A stretch of DNA of 64,000 bases from Geomonas agri. Lineage in GTDB: Bacteria > Desulfobacterota > Desulfuromonadia > Geobacterales > Geobacteraceae. The stretch is from NCBI RefSeq assembly GCF_020179605.1, contig NZ_JAINZO010000002.1, positions 744,001 through 808,000 of the forward strand, read 5' to 3'. The position numbers were made by a program, and so were the translations under genes. The number at the start of each line of letters is the position of its first letter. Positions within the stretch are counted from its first letter, which is position 1. The notes beneath the pieces were generated by a model. That model worked only from the letters and a program-made list of their open reading frames with translations, was not told the origin of the DNA and made no database searches. This document shows, piece after piece, positions 1-7,706 of the stretch.

Positions 1-68
1 ATTAGGTACATTTTTTGCTTAAATAACTTTTATTATCTAAATGCAATAGTGTTGGGCAAGGAGGTGTG

Positions 69-1382
69 GTGAAAAGCGAAAAGATAGCTGTTGCAGCAGG
101 AATTCTTCTGTTCGTTAGCGTACCGGCTTATGCTTTCCACTCCGGCGGCGTCGCCGAGTGCGAAGGTTGCCACACAATGCATGGCTCTTTTGAAGGTCAA
201 TCCATATGGGGCCCTATTGTCGGCATGCCCCAGTACGAGACTGGCCCCTACCTGCTGAAAGCCCAGGATCAGTCCGGCTCCTGCTTGAACTGCCATCAAG
301 CAGCCGACACCACCGGTTCCGGCTACCACATCTCCACCGCCAACGTTACCCCCTACGACAGCACCCGCGCCGTTGAAGGCACCCCGGGCGGCGACTTTGC
401 CTGGCTGAAGAAGTCTTTTCCTCTTTCCGGAAGAAATATGATGACCACCATTGATGGCGACCGCAAGGGCCACAACATCATCGCCAGTGACTTTGGCTAC
501 ACCGCTGACAGGACCCTGACCGCAGCTCCTGGTGGCACCTATCCTGCAGCGAACCTCGCATGCTCCAGCTGCCACGATCCCCACGGCACCTATCGTCGTT
601 TTGCTGACGGCACCCAGGCCCGCACCGGCCTGCCGATCTTCAACTCCGGTTCCTACACCAGCAGCGCCAACCCGATCGCCGGCGTGTCCGCAGTTGGTGT
701 CTACCGCATCCTAGGCGGCGTAGGCTACCAGCCCAAATCCTTGGCCGGCTCCTATGCGTTCGTTGCCCCGGCTCCTGACGCGGTTGCCAAGTCCTCTTAC
801 AACGGCGTATCCACCACCGTCGACACTGCCGCCGGCCAGAAAGACCTGGTTGCATACGGCCAGGGTATGTCCGAGTTCTGCGCCAACTGCCACACCGCCA
901 TGCTCGAAAACGCTTACACCTCCGGCATGAAAGGCCTGGTCCACCCGGCCGGTAACTCTGCCAAACTGACCGCCCCGATCGCCGCCAACTACAATGCCTA
1001 TGTAACTTCCGGCGTTATGACCGGCACCATCGGCTACAGCGCCCTCGCACCGTATGAGCTGGGCACCAACGACTACACCACCCTGAAGGCATTCGTGGCC
1101 TCTCCGACCGCAGCCACCACCAGCAACAACGTACTGTGCCTCTCCTGCCACCGCGCCCACGCTTCCGGTTTCGAGAGCATGACCCGCTACAGCCTGACCA
1201 ACGAGTTCATGACGGTTGCCGACGCAACCGGCGCAGCACTGTATGACTCCAGCACCACGGAAAACAAGATCAACTACGGTTTGAGCGTCCAGCAGCAGAC
1301 CGACGCCTACAACGGCCGTCCTGCCACGGTGTTTGGTCCTTACGCTCGTAACTACTGCAACAAATGCCACGCTAAAGATTAA
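69..1382 (+). CDS. omcS: OmcS-like hexaheme c-type cytochrome (extracellular nanowire cytochrome)
   Basis: An exported multiheme cytochrome of about 437 residues. It opens with a Sec signal peptide ending near PAYA, followed by FHSGGVAECEGCHTMHG, which I recognise from Geobacter sulfurreducens OmcS. Six CXXCH motifs are visible (CEGCH, CLNCH, CSSCH, CANCH, CLSCH, CNKCH), and the protein ends CNKCHAKD as OmcS does. Conserved stretches such as YRILGG-GYQPKSL-GSYAF and YGQGMSE-CANCHT also match. OmcS polymerises into haem filaments that carry electrons outside the cell. Two in-frame GTG codons (66 and 69) compete. I chose 69 because the AAGGAGG at 58-64 is then 4 nt away instead of 1. A terminator follows directly, so the gene ends its transcript. 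Orthology rests on recalled sequence, but the match is extensive. Confidence 0.92.
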   Translation: MKSEKIAVAAGILLFVSVPAYAFHSGGVAECEGCHTMHGSFEGQSIWGPIVGMPQYETGPYLLKAQDQSGSCLNCHQAADTTGSGYHISTANVTPYDSTRAVEGTPGGDFAWLKKSFPLSGRNMMTTIDGDRKGHNIIASDFGYTADRTLTAAPGGTYPAANLACSSCHDPHGTYRRFADGTQARTGLPIFNSGSYTSSANPIAGVSAVGVYRILGGVGYQPKSLAGSYAFVAPAPDAVAKSSYNGVSTTVDTAAGQKDLVAYGQGMSEFCANCHTAMLENAYTSGMKGLVHPAGNSAKLTAPIAANYNAYVTSGVMTGTIGYSALAPYELGTNDYTTLKAFVASPTAATTSNNVLCLSCHRAHASGFESMTRYSLTNEFMTVADATGAALYDSSTTENKINYGLSVQQQTDAYNGRPATVFGPYARNYCNKCHAKD

Positions 1383-1399
1383 TCTTGAAATTGTTCAAA

Positions 1400-1436
1400 C
1401 AAAAAGAGCCGGGAGAGATCCCGGCTCTTACTTTGC
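1400..1436 (+). terminator. Rho-independent terminator after omcS
   Basis: A 10-bp perfect stem (1405-1414 with 1419-1428, AGAGCCGGGA) closes a GAGA loop 22 nt after the stop codon. It is preceded by A5 and followed by a short T-rich stretch. Confidence 0.85.
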
Positions 1437-1734
1437 TGGTCTAGCCAGTCTCAAGACTTAGGTGACACCTTACAAGTTCCTTCCCTTATCAGATAGTTGG
1501 GACTCTAGTTCTCTTTGCTGCAGAAGTGGTCTATGGCACCGCCGCACCTATATCGTACCTATAACTATATGCTTCGCACAAGGCGGGACCGTCAATTGAC
1601 GCCAGGAGAACGGAAAAACATGATTGATGTATGGGGGGCGGACTTAATGGGCGACGGGAAGGCGCAGCAGGCTATGAGCAGGAAATTTGACCTGCAGCCA
1701 GTGGGGACGTAGTGTGCTTTCTATAGAAGGGAAA

Positions 1735-1773
1735 AGCGGGAATTCCCGCTATTGAAAAACCGGAATTCCGGTT
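1735..1773. repeat. Two tandem 16-bp perfect palindromes, 23 bp apart
   Basis: 1735-1750 (AGCGGGAATTCCCGCT) and 1758-1773 (AACCGGAATTCCGGTT) are each perfect dyads centred on GGAATTCC. Each is followed by ATTG, so the unit is also a direct repeat with a 23-bp period. They lie immediately upstream of the terminator at 1781. They could be operator sites or RNA hairpins; the sequence does not decide. Confidence 0.75.
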
Positions 1774-1780
1774 ATTGGAG

Positions 1781-1812
1781 AGGGCGTCGGTATTACTGGA
1801 CGCCCTTTTCTT
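1781..1812 (+). terminator. Rho-independent terminator
   Basis: Stem AGGGCGTC (1781-1788) pairs with GACGCCCT (1799-1806) across a 10-nt loop and continues into TTTTCTTTT. It has a classic form but no clear gene immediately upstream. Confidence 0.8.
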
Positions 1813-1982
1813 TTGCGGTCCGTTCCTCCCCATGTCCTACCCGTGCCAGTTTGCGGTTGAAAATGGTATTTAAAGTTGGTAGGTTAGCGCTATATTCCCC
1901 TTTTCTCCAAAAGGGGCCCATGATCGTGGAGTAGGTGGCTAGATTTGAGCGTGGGGTGGCAATAGGGGAGAGAACATAATTA

Positions 1983-2011
1983 TTGATGGAAACGGAGCCT
2001 GATGATAGCAT
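1983..2011 (+). promoter_or_regulatory. Possible sigma70-type promoter for the FKBP gene
   Basis: TTGATG (1983-1988), a 17-bp spacer and TAGCAT (2006-2011). The -10 box matches the consensus at only four of six positions, and the box lies about 45 nt before the FKBP start codon. Confidence 0.35.
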
Positions 2012-2056
2012 CGCATGCTTGATGTAGCAGACTTTGACTTAAGAACAGGAGCAAAG

Positions 2057-2488
2057 ATGAAAAGAGTAATTAGTTTAGCTATTGCGATAGCTATTGCTGT
2101 TCCTGGCGTGGCTACGGCCAATGACACCATTGACAACGCAGCAAGAGAAAATGGGGCCATAAAGACAGCGTCCGGAATGGTGTATCAGTCCATCAAGGAG
2201 GGGAGCGGTCCCTCCCCTAAGGTATCGAGCATCGTAGGAGTCGACTATCGTGGCACCCTGCCTAATGGTAGGGAATTTGACAGTTCTTACAATAGTAAAA
2301 TGATCACGAAATTCCCCCTCTCGGCAGTTATCCCCTGTTGGACCGAGGGCGTCCAGATGATGAAGGTCGGAGGTAAAGCCAAGCTTTTCTGTCCACCCGA
2401 GCTAGCCTACGGAAGTCGTGGTGCCGGACAGGCAATACCGCCCAATGCTACCCTCATATTTGAGGTTGAACTTCTAAGCGTAGAATAA
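2057..2488 (+). CDS. Exported FKBP-type peptidyl-prolyl cis-trans isomerase
   Basis: A protein of 143 residues with a Sec signal peptide (about 1-22, ending VATA) and one FKBP domain. Diagnostic stretches are VDYRGTLPNGREFDSSY, the CWTEGVQMMKVGGKAKLFCP loop, PPELAYGSRG and IPPNATLIFEVELL, as in the FkpA/Mip catalytic domain. It lacks the long dimerising N-terminal domain of those proteins. The start at 2057 is set by AGGA six nt upstream and gives a complete signal peptide; an upstream in-frame codon at 2015 would spoil it. It should help proteins fold in the periplasm. It is the next gene after omcS on the same strand, but a terminator lies between, so the two need not be co-transcribed. A role in cytochrome maturation is inference. 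Confidence 0.88.
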   Translation: MKRVISLAIAIAIAVPGVATANDTIDNAARENGAIKTASGMVYQSIKEGSGPSPKVSSIVGVDYRGTLPNGREFDSSYNSKMITKFPLSAVIPCWTEGVQMMKVGGKAKLFCPPELAYGSRGAGQAIPPNATLIFEVELLSVE

Positions 2489-2561
2489 AAGTAGGGTCAG
2501 CTCCTCCCCCATATACCGCCCAAGACGGTGCAATGTTGTTGAAGCTCAAACTATTTGAGGC

Positions 2562-2774
2562 TTAGCCTCTTTCCTCCAGAAGGGTAGAGGGGAAGGGGCG
2601 CAGCACCCACCTGTTCTCTTCGGCCACGAACACCGGCACCTCCCTCCGCCCACAGGAGGGAGGTGCTATTGCGGTCGTGCCAGCCGGAAGACCACACGTG
2701 CCAGTCATGGCGTCGTCGGCAAAATCCTCACCGAGATAAAGGCCGTCTTCAGTATTGAAAAGATAGACTTTCAT
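2562..2774 (-). CDS. Small protein of unknown function
   Basis: Seventy residues with no signal peptide or membrane segment. A strong GGGGGGAGGAC ribosome binding site lies just upstream of ATG 2774, which is the main support for a real gene. The middle reads LPAGTTAIAPPS followed by VPVFVAEENRWVLRP. That GTT-APP, VPVF, W-L pattern resembles short phage tail-fibre-associated domains, but no function can be assigned. It is divergent from the transporter gene at 2996 and shares its upstream region. Confidence 0.55.
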   Translation of the reverse strand: MKVYLFNTEDGLYLGEDFADDAMTGTCGLPAGTTAIAPPSCGRREVPVFVAEENRWVLRPFPSTLLEERG

Positions 2775-2853
2775 GTTGTCCTCCCCCCTGTTTTCCTGAT
2801 TTCACAATAGCGCGTCGACCATAAAGGCAGGATCAAAATGGAGTCCGAAGAGG

Positions 2854-2901
2854 TCACGAAAGTATCAAGACGGCAAATCCGCCATCTTGATGCTTTCGTG
2901 A
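2854..2901. promoter_or_regulatory. 21-bp inverted repeat upstream of the potassium transporter
   Basis: Arms 2854-2874 and 2881-2901 are complementary at 19 of 21 positions around a 6-nt centre. The motif CATCTTGAYG occurs in the right arm (2883-2892) and, as CATCTTGACA, at 2914-2923. The same motif (CATCTTGACGGC) recurs at 4983-4994 before the sensor kinase gene. A regulator binding site is likely; the adjacent KdpE-like regulator is the natural candidate. TTGACA at 2918-2923 may be a -35 box, but I see no good -10. Confidence 0.55.
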
Positions 2902-2995
2902 TGGGGCTGCCCGCATCTTGACACGCCCTTGATGCGGTAAGGGCTAGCATGGTCCCAGAGCCGGAAAGTAACAAAACGGCAAGGGAGGAAACACC

Positions 2996-4978
2996 ATGCG
3001 ACAGGAACAGCCCGCGGCAGGGCAAAACCTGGTCAGGCGCTTGGCAACGGCGATTTTCGGAGCACCCAAATATCTGAAGGATCCGTCTCTTTTCCACAAG
3101 ATGTCCCTGGTACCGGTGCTCGCCTGGGTTGGCTTGGGAGCGGACGGACTTTCCTCGTCCTCCTATGGCCCCGAAGAGGCCTTTCGCGCGCTGGGCAGCC
3201 ACACCTACCTTGCCATCACGCTCGGCGCTTTCACCGCGCTCACCGTGTTTGTCATCTCCTACGCCTATTCGCGCATCATCGAGCACTTCCCGCACGGCGG
3301 CGGCGGGTACATCGTGGCGACGCACATGCTCGGGGAAAATGCCGGCGTGGTATCCGGCAGCGCTCTCCTGGTCGATTACGTCCTAACGATCACCGTATCC
3401 ATCGCCTCCTGCGTCGATGCGCTGTTCAGCTATATCCCCAAGCCGTACCACGCCTACAAGGTCGAGGTGGCCTGCGTCCTCGCCGTGCTGCTGATCGTCC
3501 TCAACATCAGGGGGGTGAAGGAATCCATTGCGGTGATGGCTCCCATCTTCATGGTGTTCGTGGGGACGCACGTGCTCCTTTTGCTGGACGGTATCTTCAC
3601 CCATACCGACCGCTTCGCGCCGCTTGCCGCCGACTTCCACGCGGGGATTTCGCACGACCTGTCGAGCATCGGGGCCTTCGGCATCATGATGCTCTTCTTG
3701 CGCGCCTATTCCCTGGGGGGCGGCACCTACACGGGGATCGAAGCGGTCTCCAACGGTCTCCAGATCATGCGCGAACCACGGGTGCAGACCGGTAAAAGGA
3801 CCATGATGTACATGGCGGGCTCCCTGGCCTTTACTGCGGGGCTGCTTTTCCTTTGCTACACCCTGATCGGCATCAAGCCGGTGGAGGGGAAGACACTGAA
3901 CTCGGTTCTGGCGGACGCGCTGTTCGCGGACTGGCCGCTGGGCGGGACCCTCGCCTTCATCACGATCTTTTCGGAAGGGGCCTTGCTGCTGGTAGCGGCT
4001 CAAGCCGGATTCGTGGATGGCCCGCGGGTAATGTCCAACATGGCGGTCGATTCCTGGCTGCCACACCGGTTCGCGGCCCTATCGGTGCGGCTCACCATGC
4101 GCAACGGCATCGTTCTCATGGGCGTCGCTTCGATCCTGCTGCTCATCTACACCGGCGGCAGCGTCTCCGCCCTGGTGGTCATGTACTCCATCAACGTCTT
4201 TCTGACCTTCTCGCTGTCGCAGCTCGGCATGTCGCGCTTCTACATCCAGCGGCGCCAGGAGGACCCGCAGTGGCGGCGTCACCTTTCGGTGCACCTGGTG
4301 GGACTCGTCCTCTGCGCTACCATCCTTGCGGTGACCACCGTAGAGAAGTTCACCGAGGGGGGATGGCTTACTCTGTTGATCACGTCGGTGGTGATCGGAA
4401 TCTGCTACCTGATCAGGGGGCACTACCAGTCGGTACGCAAGGGGATGGAACAACTGGACGAGGCGTTGCTCGATTTCCCAACCACAGGTCCGGTCAACGA
4501 AGCGGCCCCTGTGCGTAACGATCCCACCGCGATACAGCTCGTGTCGGTATATTCAGGCTTCGGGGTGCACACGCTGCTGTCGATTCTCACCACCTTTCCC
4601 AAGACCTACAAGAACGTGATCTTCGTCTCGGTCGCCGTGATCGACTCGGGCTCCTTCAAGGGGGCAGAGGAACTGGAGGCGCTGGAGAGGTCGGTGCGGC
4701 AGGGGCTTGTGAAGTACGTTACGCTGGCGCGAAGGCTCGGCTTTGCTGCCGATTACCGGCTGGCGGTGGCAACCGACGTGGTGGAGAGCGTGGTCGGGAT
4801 CTGCAGGGAGCTCGGCGAGGAATACCCACGCTGCACCGTCTTCACGGGGCAGCTGACCTTCCGGCTGGAAAAGTTTTACCACCGGATGCTGCACAACGAG
4901 ACCGCCTTCGCCATCCAGCGCCGCCTGCAGTGGGACGGCCTCACCACGGTGATCCTGCCGATACGGGTAAGCATCTGA
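2996..4978 (+). CDS. KimA-like APC-family potassium uptake transporter
   Basis: A polytopic inner-membrane protein of 660 residues with about 12 hydrophobic segments up to about residue 470, then a soluble C-terminal domain of nearly 190 residues. The N-terminal GADGLSSSSYGPEEAF is the signature of the KimA (former YdaO) branch of the APC superfamily. FPHGGGGYIVAT and SLGGGTYTGIEAVSNG are the other conserved helix-break motifs. KimA of Bacillus imports K+ with protons and is inhibited by c-di-AMP through its C-terminal domain. Start: ATG 2996 follows GGGAGGAAACACC. The next two genes encode a KdpD/KdpE-like pair, which supports a potassium function. Amino-acid transport by this APC member is less likely but cannot be excluded from sequence. 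Confidence 0.82.
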   Translation: MRQEQPAAGQNLVRRLATAIFGAPKYLKDPSLFHKMSLVPVLAWVGLGADGLSSSSYGPEEAFRALGSHTYLAITLGAFTALTVFVISYAYSRIIEHFPHGGGGYIVATHMLGENAGVVSGSALLVDYVLTITVSIASCVDALFSYIPKPYHAYKVEVACVLAVLLIVLNIRGVKESIAVMAPIFMVFVGTHVLLLLDGIFTHTDRFAPLAADFHAGISHDLSSIGAFGIMMLFLRAYSLGGGTYTGIEAVSNGLQIMREPRVQTGKRTMMYMAGSLAFTAGLLFLCYTLIGIKPVEGKTLNSVLADALFADWPLGGTLAFITIFSEGALLLVAAQAGFVDGPRVMSNMAVDSWLPHRFAALSVRLTMRNGIVLMGVASILLLIYTGGSVSALVVMYSINVFLTFSLSQLGMSRFYIQRRQEDPQWRRHLSVHLVGLVLCATILAVTTVEKFTEGGWLTLLITSVVIGICYLIRGHYQSVRKGMEQLDEALLDFPTTGPVNEAAPVRNDPTAIQLVSVYSGFGVHTLLSILTTFPKTYKNVIFVSVAVIDSGSFKGAEELEALERSVRQGLVKYVTLARRLGFAADYRLAVATDVVESVVGICRELGEEYPRCTVFTGQLTFRLEKFYHRMLHNETAFAIQRRLQWDGLTTVILPIRVSI

Positions 4979-4981
4979 GTT

Positions 4982-4996
4982 CCATCTTGACGGCAT
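4982..4996 (+). promoter_or_regulatory. Repeat of the CATCTTGACGGC motif between transporter and kinase genes
   Basis: CATCTTGACGGC at 4983-4994 is nearly identical to part of the inverted repeat at 2854-2901. It sits in the 66-nt gap between the transporter stop and the kinase start, so it may be a second operator of the same regulator. Confidence 0.4.
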
Positions 4997-5044
4997 TTGC
5001 CACAAACCACTTGTAATATTCGAACGTCTTGCTAGATTCGACAC

Positions 5045-6616
5045 ATGAGCGTGAACAGGGGGAACTTCACATTAAACTGGGGATCGTTTCGGGAGCGGTT
5101 GACCGGCATCCGCGACATGGGTGCCATTGGTTACCTTGCCGCCATAGCCATGGTCGCGGCGGCAACCCTCGTCTGCAACCAGGCCCGCCCCTACCTCTCT
5201 CCGGTCAACATGGTCATGGGCTACCTGCTGGTGGTGGTCCTGGCGGCGCTCTTCCTGGGTCGGCGCCCGGCCATGCTCAGCGCCTTTCTCGGCGTGCTCG
5301 CCTTCGACTTCTTCTTCGTCCCGCCCCGCTTCTCTTTCAGCGTGGAAGAGAAGGAGTACCTGATGACCTTCTTCGCCCTGTTCACCGTCGGGCTAGTGAT
5401 CAGTTCGCTGGTGGCCCAGGCGCGGGAACGGCTTGATGCGCTCAAGGTGCGGGAGCGGCAGACGACGAACCTGTACCACCTGAGCCGCGACCTCGCCGCT
5501 GCCACCGACACGGGTGCACTGGTGAAAGCCGCGGTTGAGAAAATAGAGCAAAGCATCGGCGGAGAGGTGGCGGTTTTCCTGGCCCGGGAGGGGGAGCTGG
5601 AACTCGCGGCGGGGAGCGAAGGCTTCGCTCCGGAGCGGGCCCGGTTGGAGGTTGCGGAGTGGGCCTTGCGCAGCAGGCGCATGGCCGGCGCCGGGACCGA
5701 CGCCCACGGCAGCGACCCTCTGACGTACGTGCCGCTCAAGGCTTTGCTGGAGACCCACGGGGTTCTGGTTTTGCGGCTCGACGAGGACGACATCCTCCAT
5801 CCGGAGGAACTGCATCGGCTGCTGAATGCCTACGCCAGTCAGATCGCCATGGCCCTTGAGCGGCTGCGTCTTTTGCGGCAGGCCCAGGAGACGCGCATCC
5901 TCAAAGAACGGGAAAACCTCGAGCGCGCCCTGCTCAACTCGATTTCCCACGACCTGCGCACCCCGCTCACCGCCATCACCGGCGCCCTGAGCGCGGTGCT
6001 CGAAGAGGGGGATAAACTCAACACGGCCTCGCGCGACGAGCTACTGCAGACCGCACGCGAGGAGGCGGCCCGTCTGAACCGTTTCGTCGGCAACCTGCTG
6101 GATATGACCCGCCTGCAAGCCGGCGTGCTGCAACTGAAGAAGGAGCCCTGCGACGTGCAGGACCTCGTCGGGACGGCGCTGGCCACGGTGGAGCCGCGCC
6201 TGGCGGGGATCGCGGTGTCGGTGCGGCTGGCTGACGAGCTCCCGCTGGCCTGTCTGGACTTCGTGCTGATGCTCCAGGTCCTGGTGAACCTGCTGGACAA
6301 CGCCCTGAAACACGCCGCGGCCGGCGGGGAGCTGGAGGTCGCGGCCAGGGTGGTGGGAGAACGGCTGGAGATCGGCGTGGCCGACCGCGGGCCAGGAGTC
6401 CCCGAGGCGGATCTCGCGCGCATCTTCGAGAAGTTCTACCGGACCCCGGTTCCGGAGGTGGTCGGGGGAACGGGGCTCGGCCTTTCCATCTGCCGGGGCA
6501 TCGTCGAGGCGCACGGCGGCTCGATCCGGGCCGAACAGCGGGAGGGGAAGGGATTGCGGATCGTGGTGGAGGTGCCGCTTGGTGTCGCGGCAGAAGGGAG
6601 AGCCGATGAAGAGTGA
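5045..6616 (+). CDS. KdpD-like sensor histidine kinase without the N-terminal KdpD/Usp domains
   Basis: A membrane histidine kinase of 523 residues. Residues about 25-125 carry the four closely spaced helices of the KdpD transmembrane domain (DUF4118), with FDFFFVPPRFSFSV typical of that domain. A GAF-like domain spans about 140-275. HisKA holds the phospho-acceptor His302 in SISHDLRTPLTAITG, and the HATPase domain has the N box LVNLLDNALKHA and G boxes. The large cytoplasmic KdpD and universal-stress domains that begin canonical KdpD (about 900 residues) are missing. It overlaps the regulator gene by 11 nt, so the two are co-translated. It probably senses potassium or osmotic state for the neighbouring KimA-like transporter; no kdpABC genes are in view. 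Confidence 0.85.
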   Translation: MSVNRGNFTLNWGSFRERLTGIRDMGAIGYLAAIAMVAAATLVCNQARPYLSPVNMVMGYLLVVVLAALFLGRRPAMLSAFLGVLAFDFFFVPPRFSFSVEEKEYLMTFFALFTVGLVISSLVAQARERLDALKVRERQTTNLYHLSRDLAAATDTGALVKAAVEKIEQSIGGEVAVFLAREGELELAAGSEGFAPERARLEVAEWALRSRRMAGAGTDAHGSDPLTYVPLKALLETHGVLVLRLDEDDILHPEELHRLLNAYASQIAMALERLRLLRQAQETRILKERENLERALLNSISHDLRTPLTAITGALSAVLEEGDKLNTASRDELLQTAREEAARLNRFVGNLLDMTRLQAGVLQLKKEPCDVQDLVGTALATVEPRLAGIAVSVRLADELPLACLDFVLMLQVLVNLLDNALKHAAAGGELEVAARVVGERLEIGVADRGPGVPEADLARIFEKFYRTPVPEVVGGTGLGLSICRGIVEAHGGSIRAEQREGKGLRIVVEVPLGVAAEGRADEE

Positions 6617-7310
6617 GGAAGCAAAGGCCAATCTGCCGCGGGTACTGGTGATCGACGACGAGGTGGCCATCCAGCGTTTTCTGAAGACGGCGCTCGATAC
6701 CGGTGACTACTCGGTGCATCTCGCCGACAGCGCCCATACCGGGCTGGCCGCGGCGGTGGCGGTGCGCCCCGATGTCATCCTCATCGACCTGGGGCTCCCC
6801 GACCTGGACGGCGTCGAGGTGATCAGGCGCGTGCGCGAGTGGTCCCAGGTCCCCATCATAGTCATTTCGGTGCGCGAGCGCGAGGACGAGAAGGTGCAGG
6901 CGCTCGATGCCGGTGCCGACGACTACCTCACCAAGCCTTTCGGCATAGGTGAATTGCTGGCCCGAATCAAGGTGGCACTGAGGCGCTCGCTGCAGCAGGC
7001 GCCGCAGCCGGTGTTCCAGTCGGGCGAGCTCCGGGTCGACCTGCCCCACCGCCGAGTGACCGTGGGCGACGAAGAGGTGCAGCTGACTCCGACGGAATAC
7101 GAACTGCTGCGCATGCTGGTGACCCATGCCGGCAAGGTGCTGACACACAGCCAGATCCTCAGGCAGATCTGGGGCGTCGCCTACCTGGAGCAGCCTCACG
7201 TCCTACGGGTCAACATCAGCAACCTCAGGCGCAAGATCGAGTCCGATGCCTCGCGCCCCCGCTACATCCTGACCGAGGCGGGGGTGGGTTACCGGCTCAA
7301 GTCGGAGTAG
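6606..7310 (+). CDS. KdpE-like OmpR-family response regulator
   Basis: A protein of 234 residues: receiver domain 12-125 with acidic pair D17-D18, phospho-acceptor D61 (LIDLGLPDLDG) and K110 (YLTKPF), then a winged-helix Trans_reg_C domain (LTPTEYELLRMLV, SNLRRKIESD, GVGYRL). The start at 6606 has AAGGGAGA at the right distance and is preferred over an upstream in-frame codon at 6579. It is translationally coupled to the kinase. Close similarity of architecture to KdpE suggests DNA binding at the repeated sites flanking the transporter gene (inference). Confidence 0.88.
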   Translation: MKSEEAKANLPRVLVIDDEVAIQRFLKTALDTGDYSVHLADSAHTGLAAAVAVRPDVILIDLGLPDLDGVEVIRRVREWSQVPIIVISVREREDEKVQALDAGADDYLTKPFGIGELLARIKVALRRSLQQAPQPVFQSGELRVDLPHRRVTVGDEEVQLTPTEYELLRMLVTHAGKVLTHSQILRQIWGVAYLEQPHVLRVNISNLRRKIESDASRPRYILTEAGVGYRLKSE

Positions 7311-7706
7311 GTTCCCCTTTCGTATATCTCGATGCGGTACCCTCTTCATTATTTTTGACAGCGCTGCTCCGGATGTAAGGAACGGTGCGACGGTTTTTTG
7401 ACTCTCCCATCAAATCCCCTACCGGGGCAAGCTTCGTGCTGCCCCTTAGCCGCTTACAGAAATTTTTTTTCCCCCCATTTTGCCCCCTGCGACGTTGTTC
7501 GGAGCCCACTTAGTAAACCATTGGAATCAGGTTGGTTCTGGTCGGATCTGCCGTGCCCCGGTCAAGCCGTCATCAATGCGTGGGAAGGCCATGGTCGGGC
7601 CTCCAGCTCAAAAACGGCACACATGGTGAAATCAGGGTCTCCCTATCGGCCGCAGTACAAAAACCGGCAAGAACGCCGGGACCAAAAACCAGAAGGGGGA
7701 AACACC
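7311..7706 (+). other. Long untranslated region upstream of flagellin
   Basis: Nearly 400 nt without a credible gene. A bulged hairpin (about GGGGCAAGC with GCTGCCCC, 7425-7446) may end the regulator transcript. TTGACA at 7355-7360 lacks a good -10 box. I looked for a sigma54 or sigma28 flagellar promoter and a c-di-GMP riboswitch core and recognised none. The frame upstream of flagellin is open back to 7398 by chance. Confidence 0.4.

Larger units (their letters stand above)
1383..2056. other. Intergenic region between omcS and the FKBP gene
   Basis: About 670 nt without a convincing gene. It holds the omcS terminator, a pair of perfect palindromes (1735-1773), a second terminator (1781-1812) and a weak promoter (1983-2011). 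An open frame at 1515-1712 could encode 65 residues but has no ribosome binding site. The second terminator, lying far from the omcS stop, suggests that a short untranslated transcript or a decayed gene ends there. Confidence 0.5.

Noticed and set aside
1515..1712. Open frame for a 65-residue protein
   Set aside because: It begins with TTG, has no ribosome binding site, and the protein has no recognisable features.
2996..7310. kdpFABC operon
   Set aside because: Only a single APC-type permease accompanies the KdpD/KdpE-like pair; no P-type ATPase is in the window.
7398..7706. In-frame extension upstream of flagellin
   Set aside because: The ribosome binding site and the conserved flagellin N terminus point to 7707; the extension is unlike flagellin.
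7311..7706. c-di-GMP riboswitch or sigma28/sigma54 promoter before flagellin
   Set aside because: No recognisable core sequence of either was found on reading the region.
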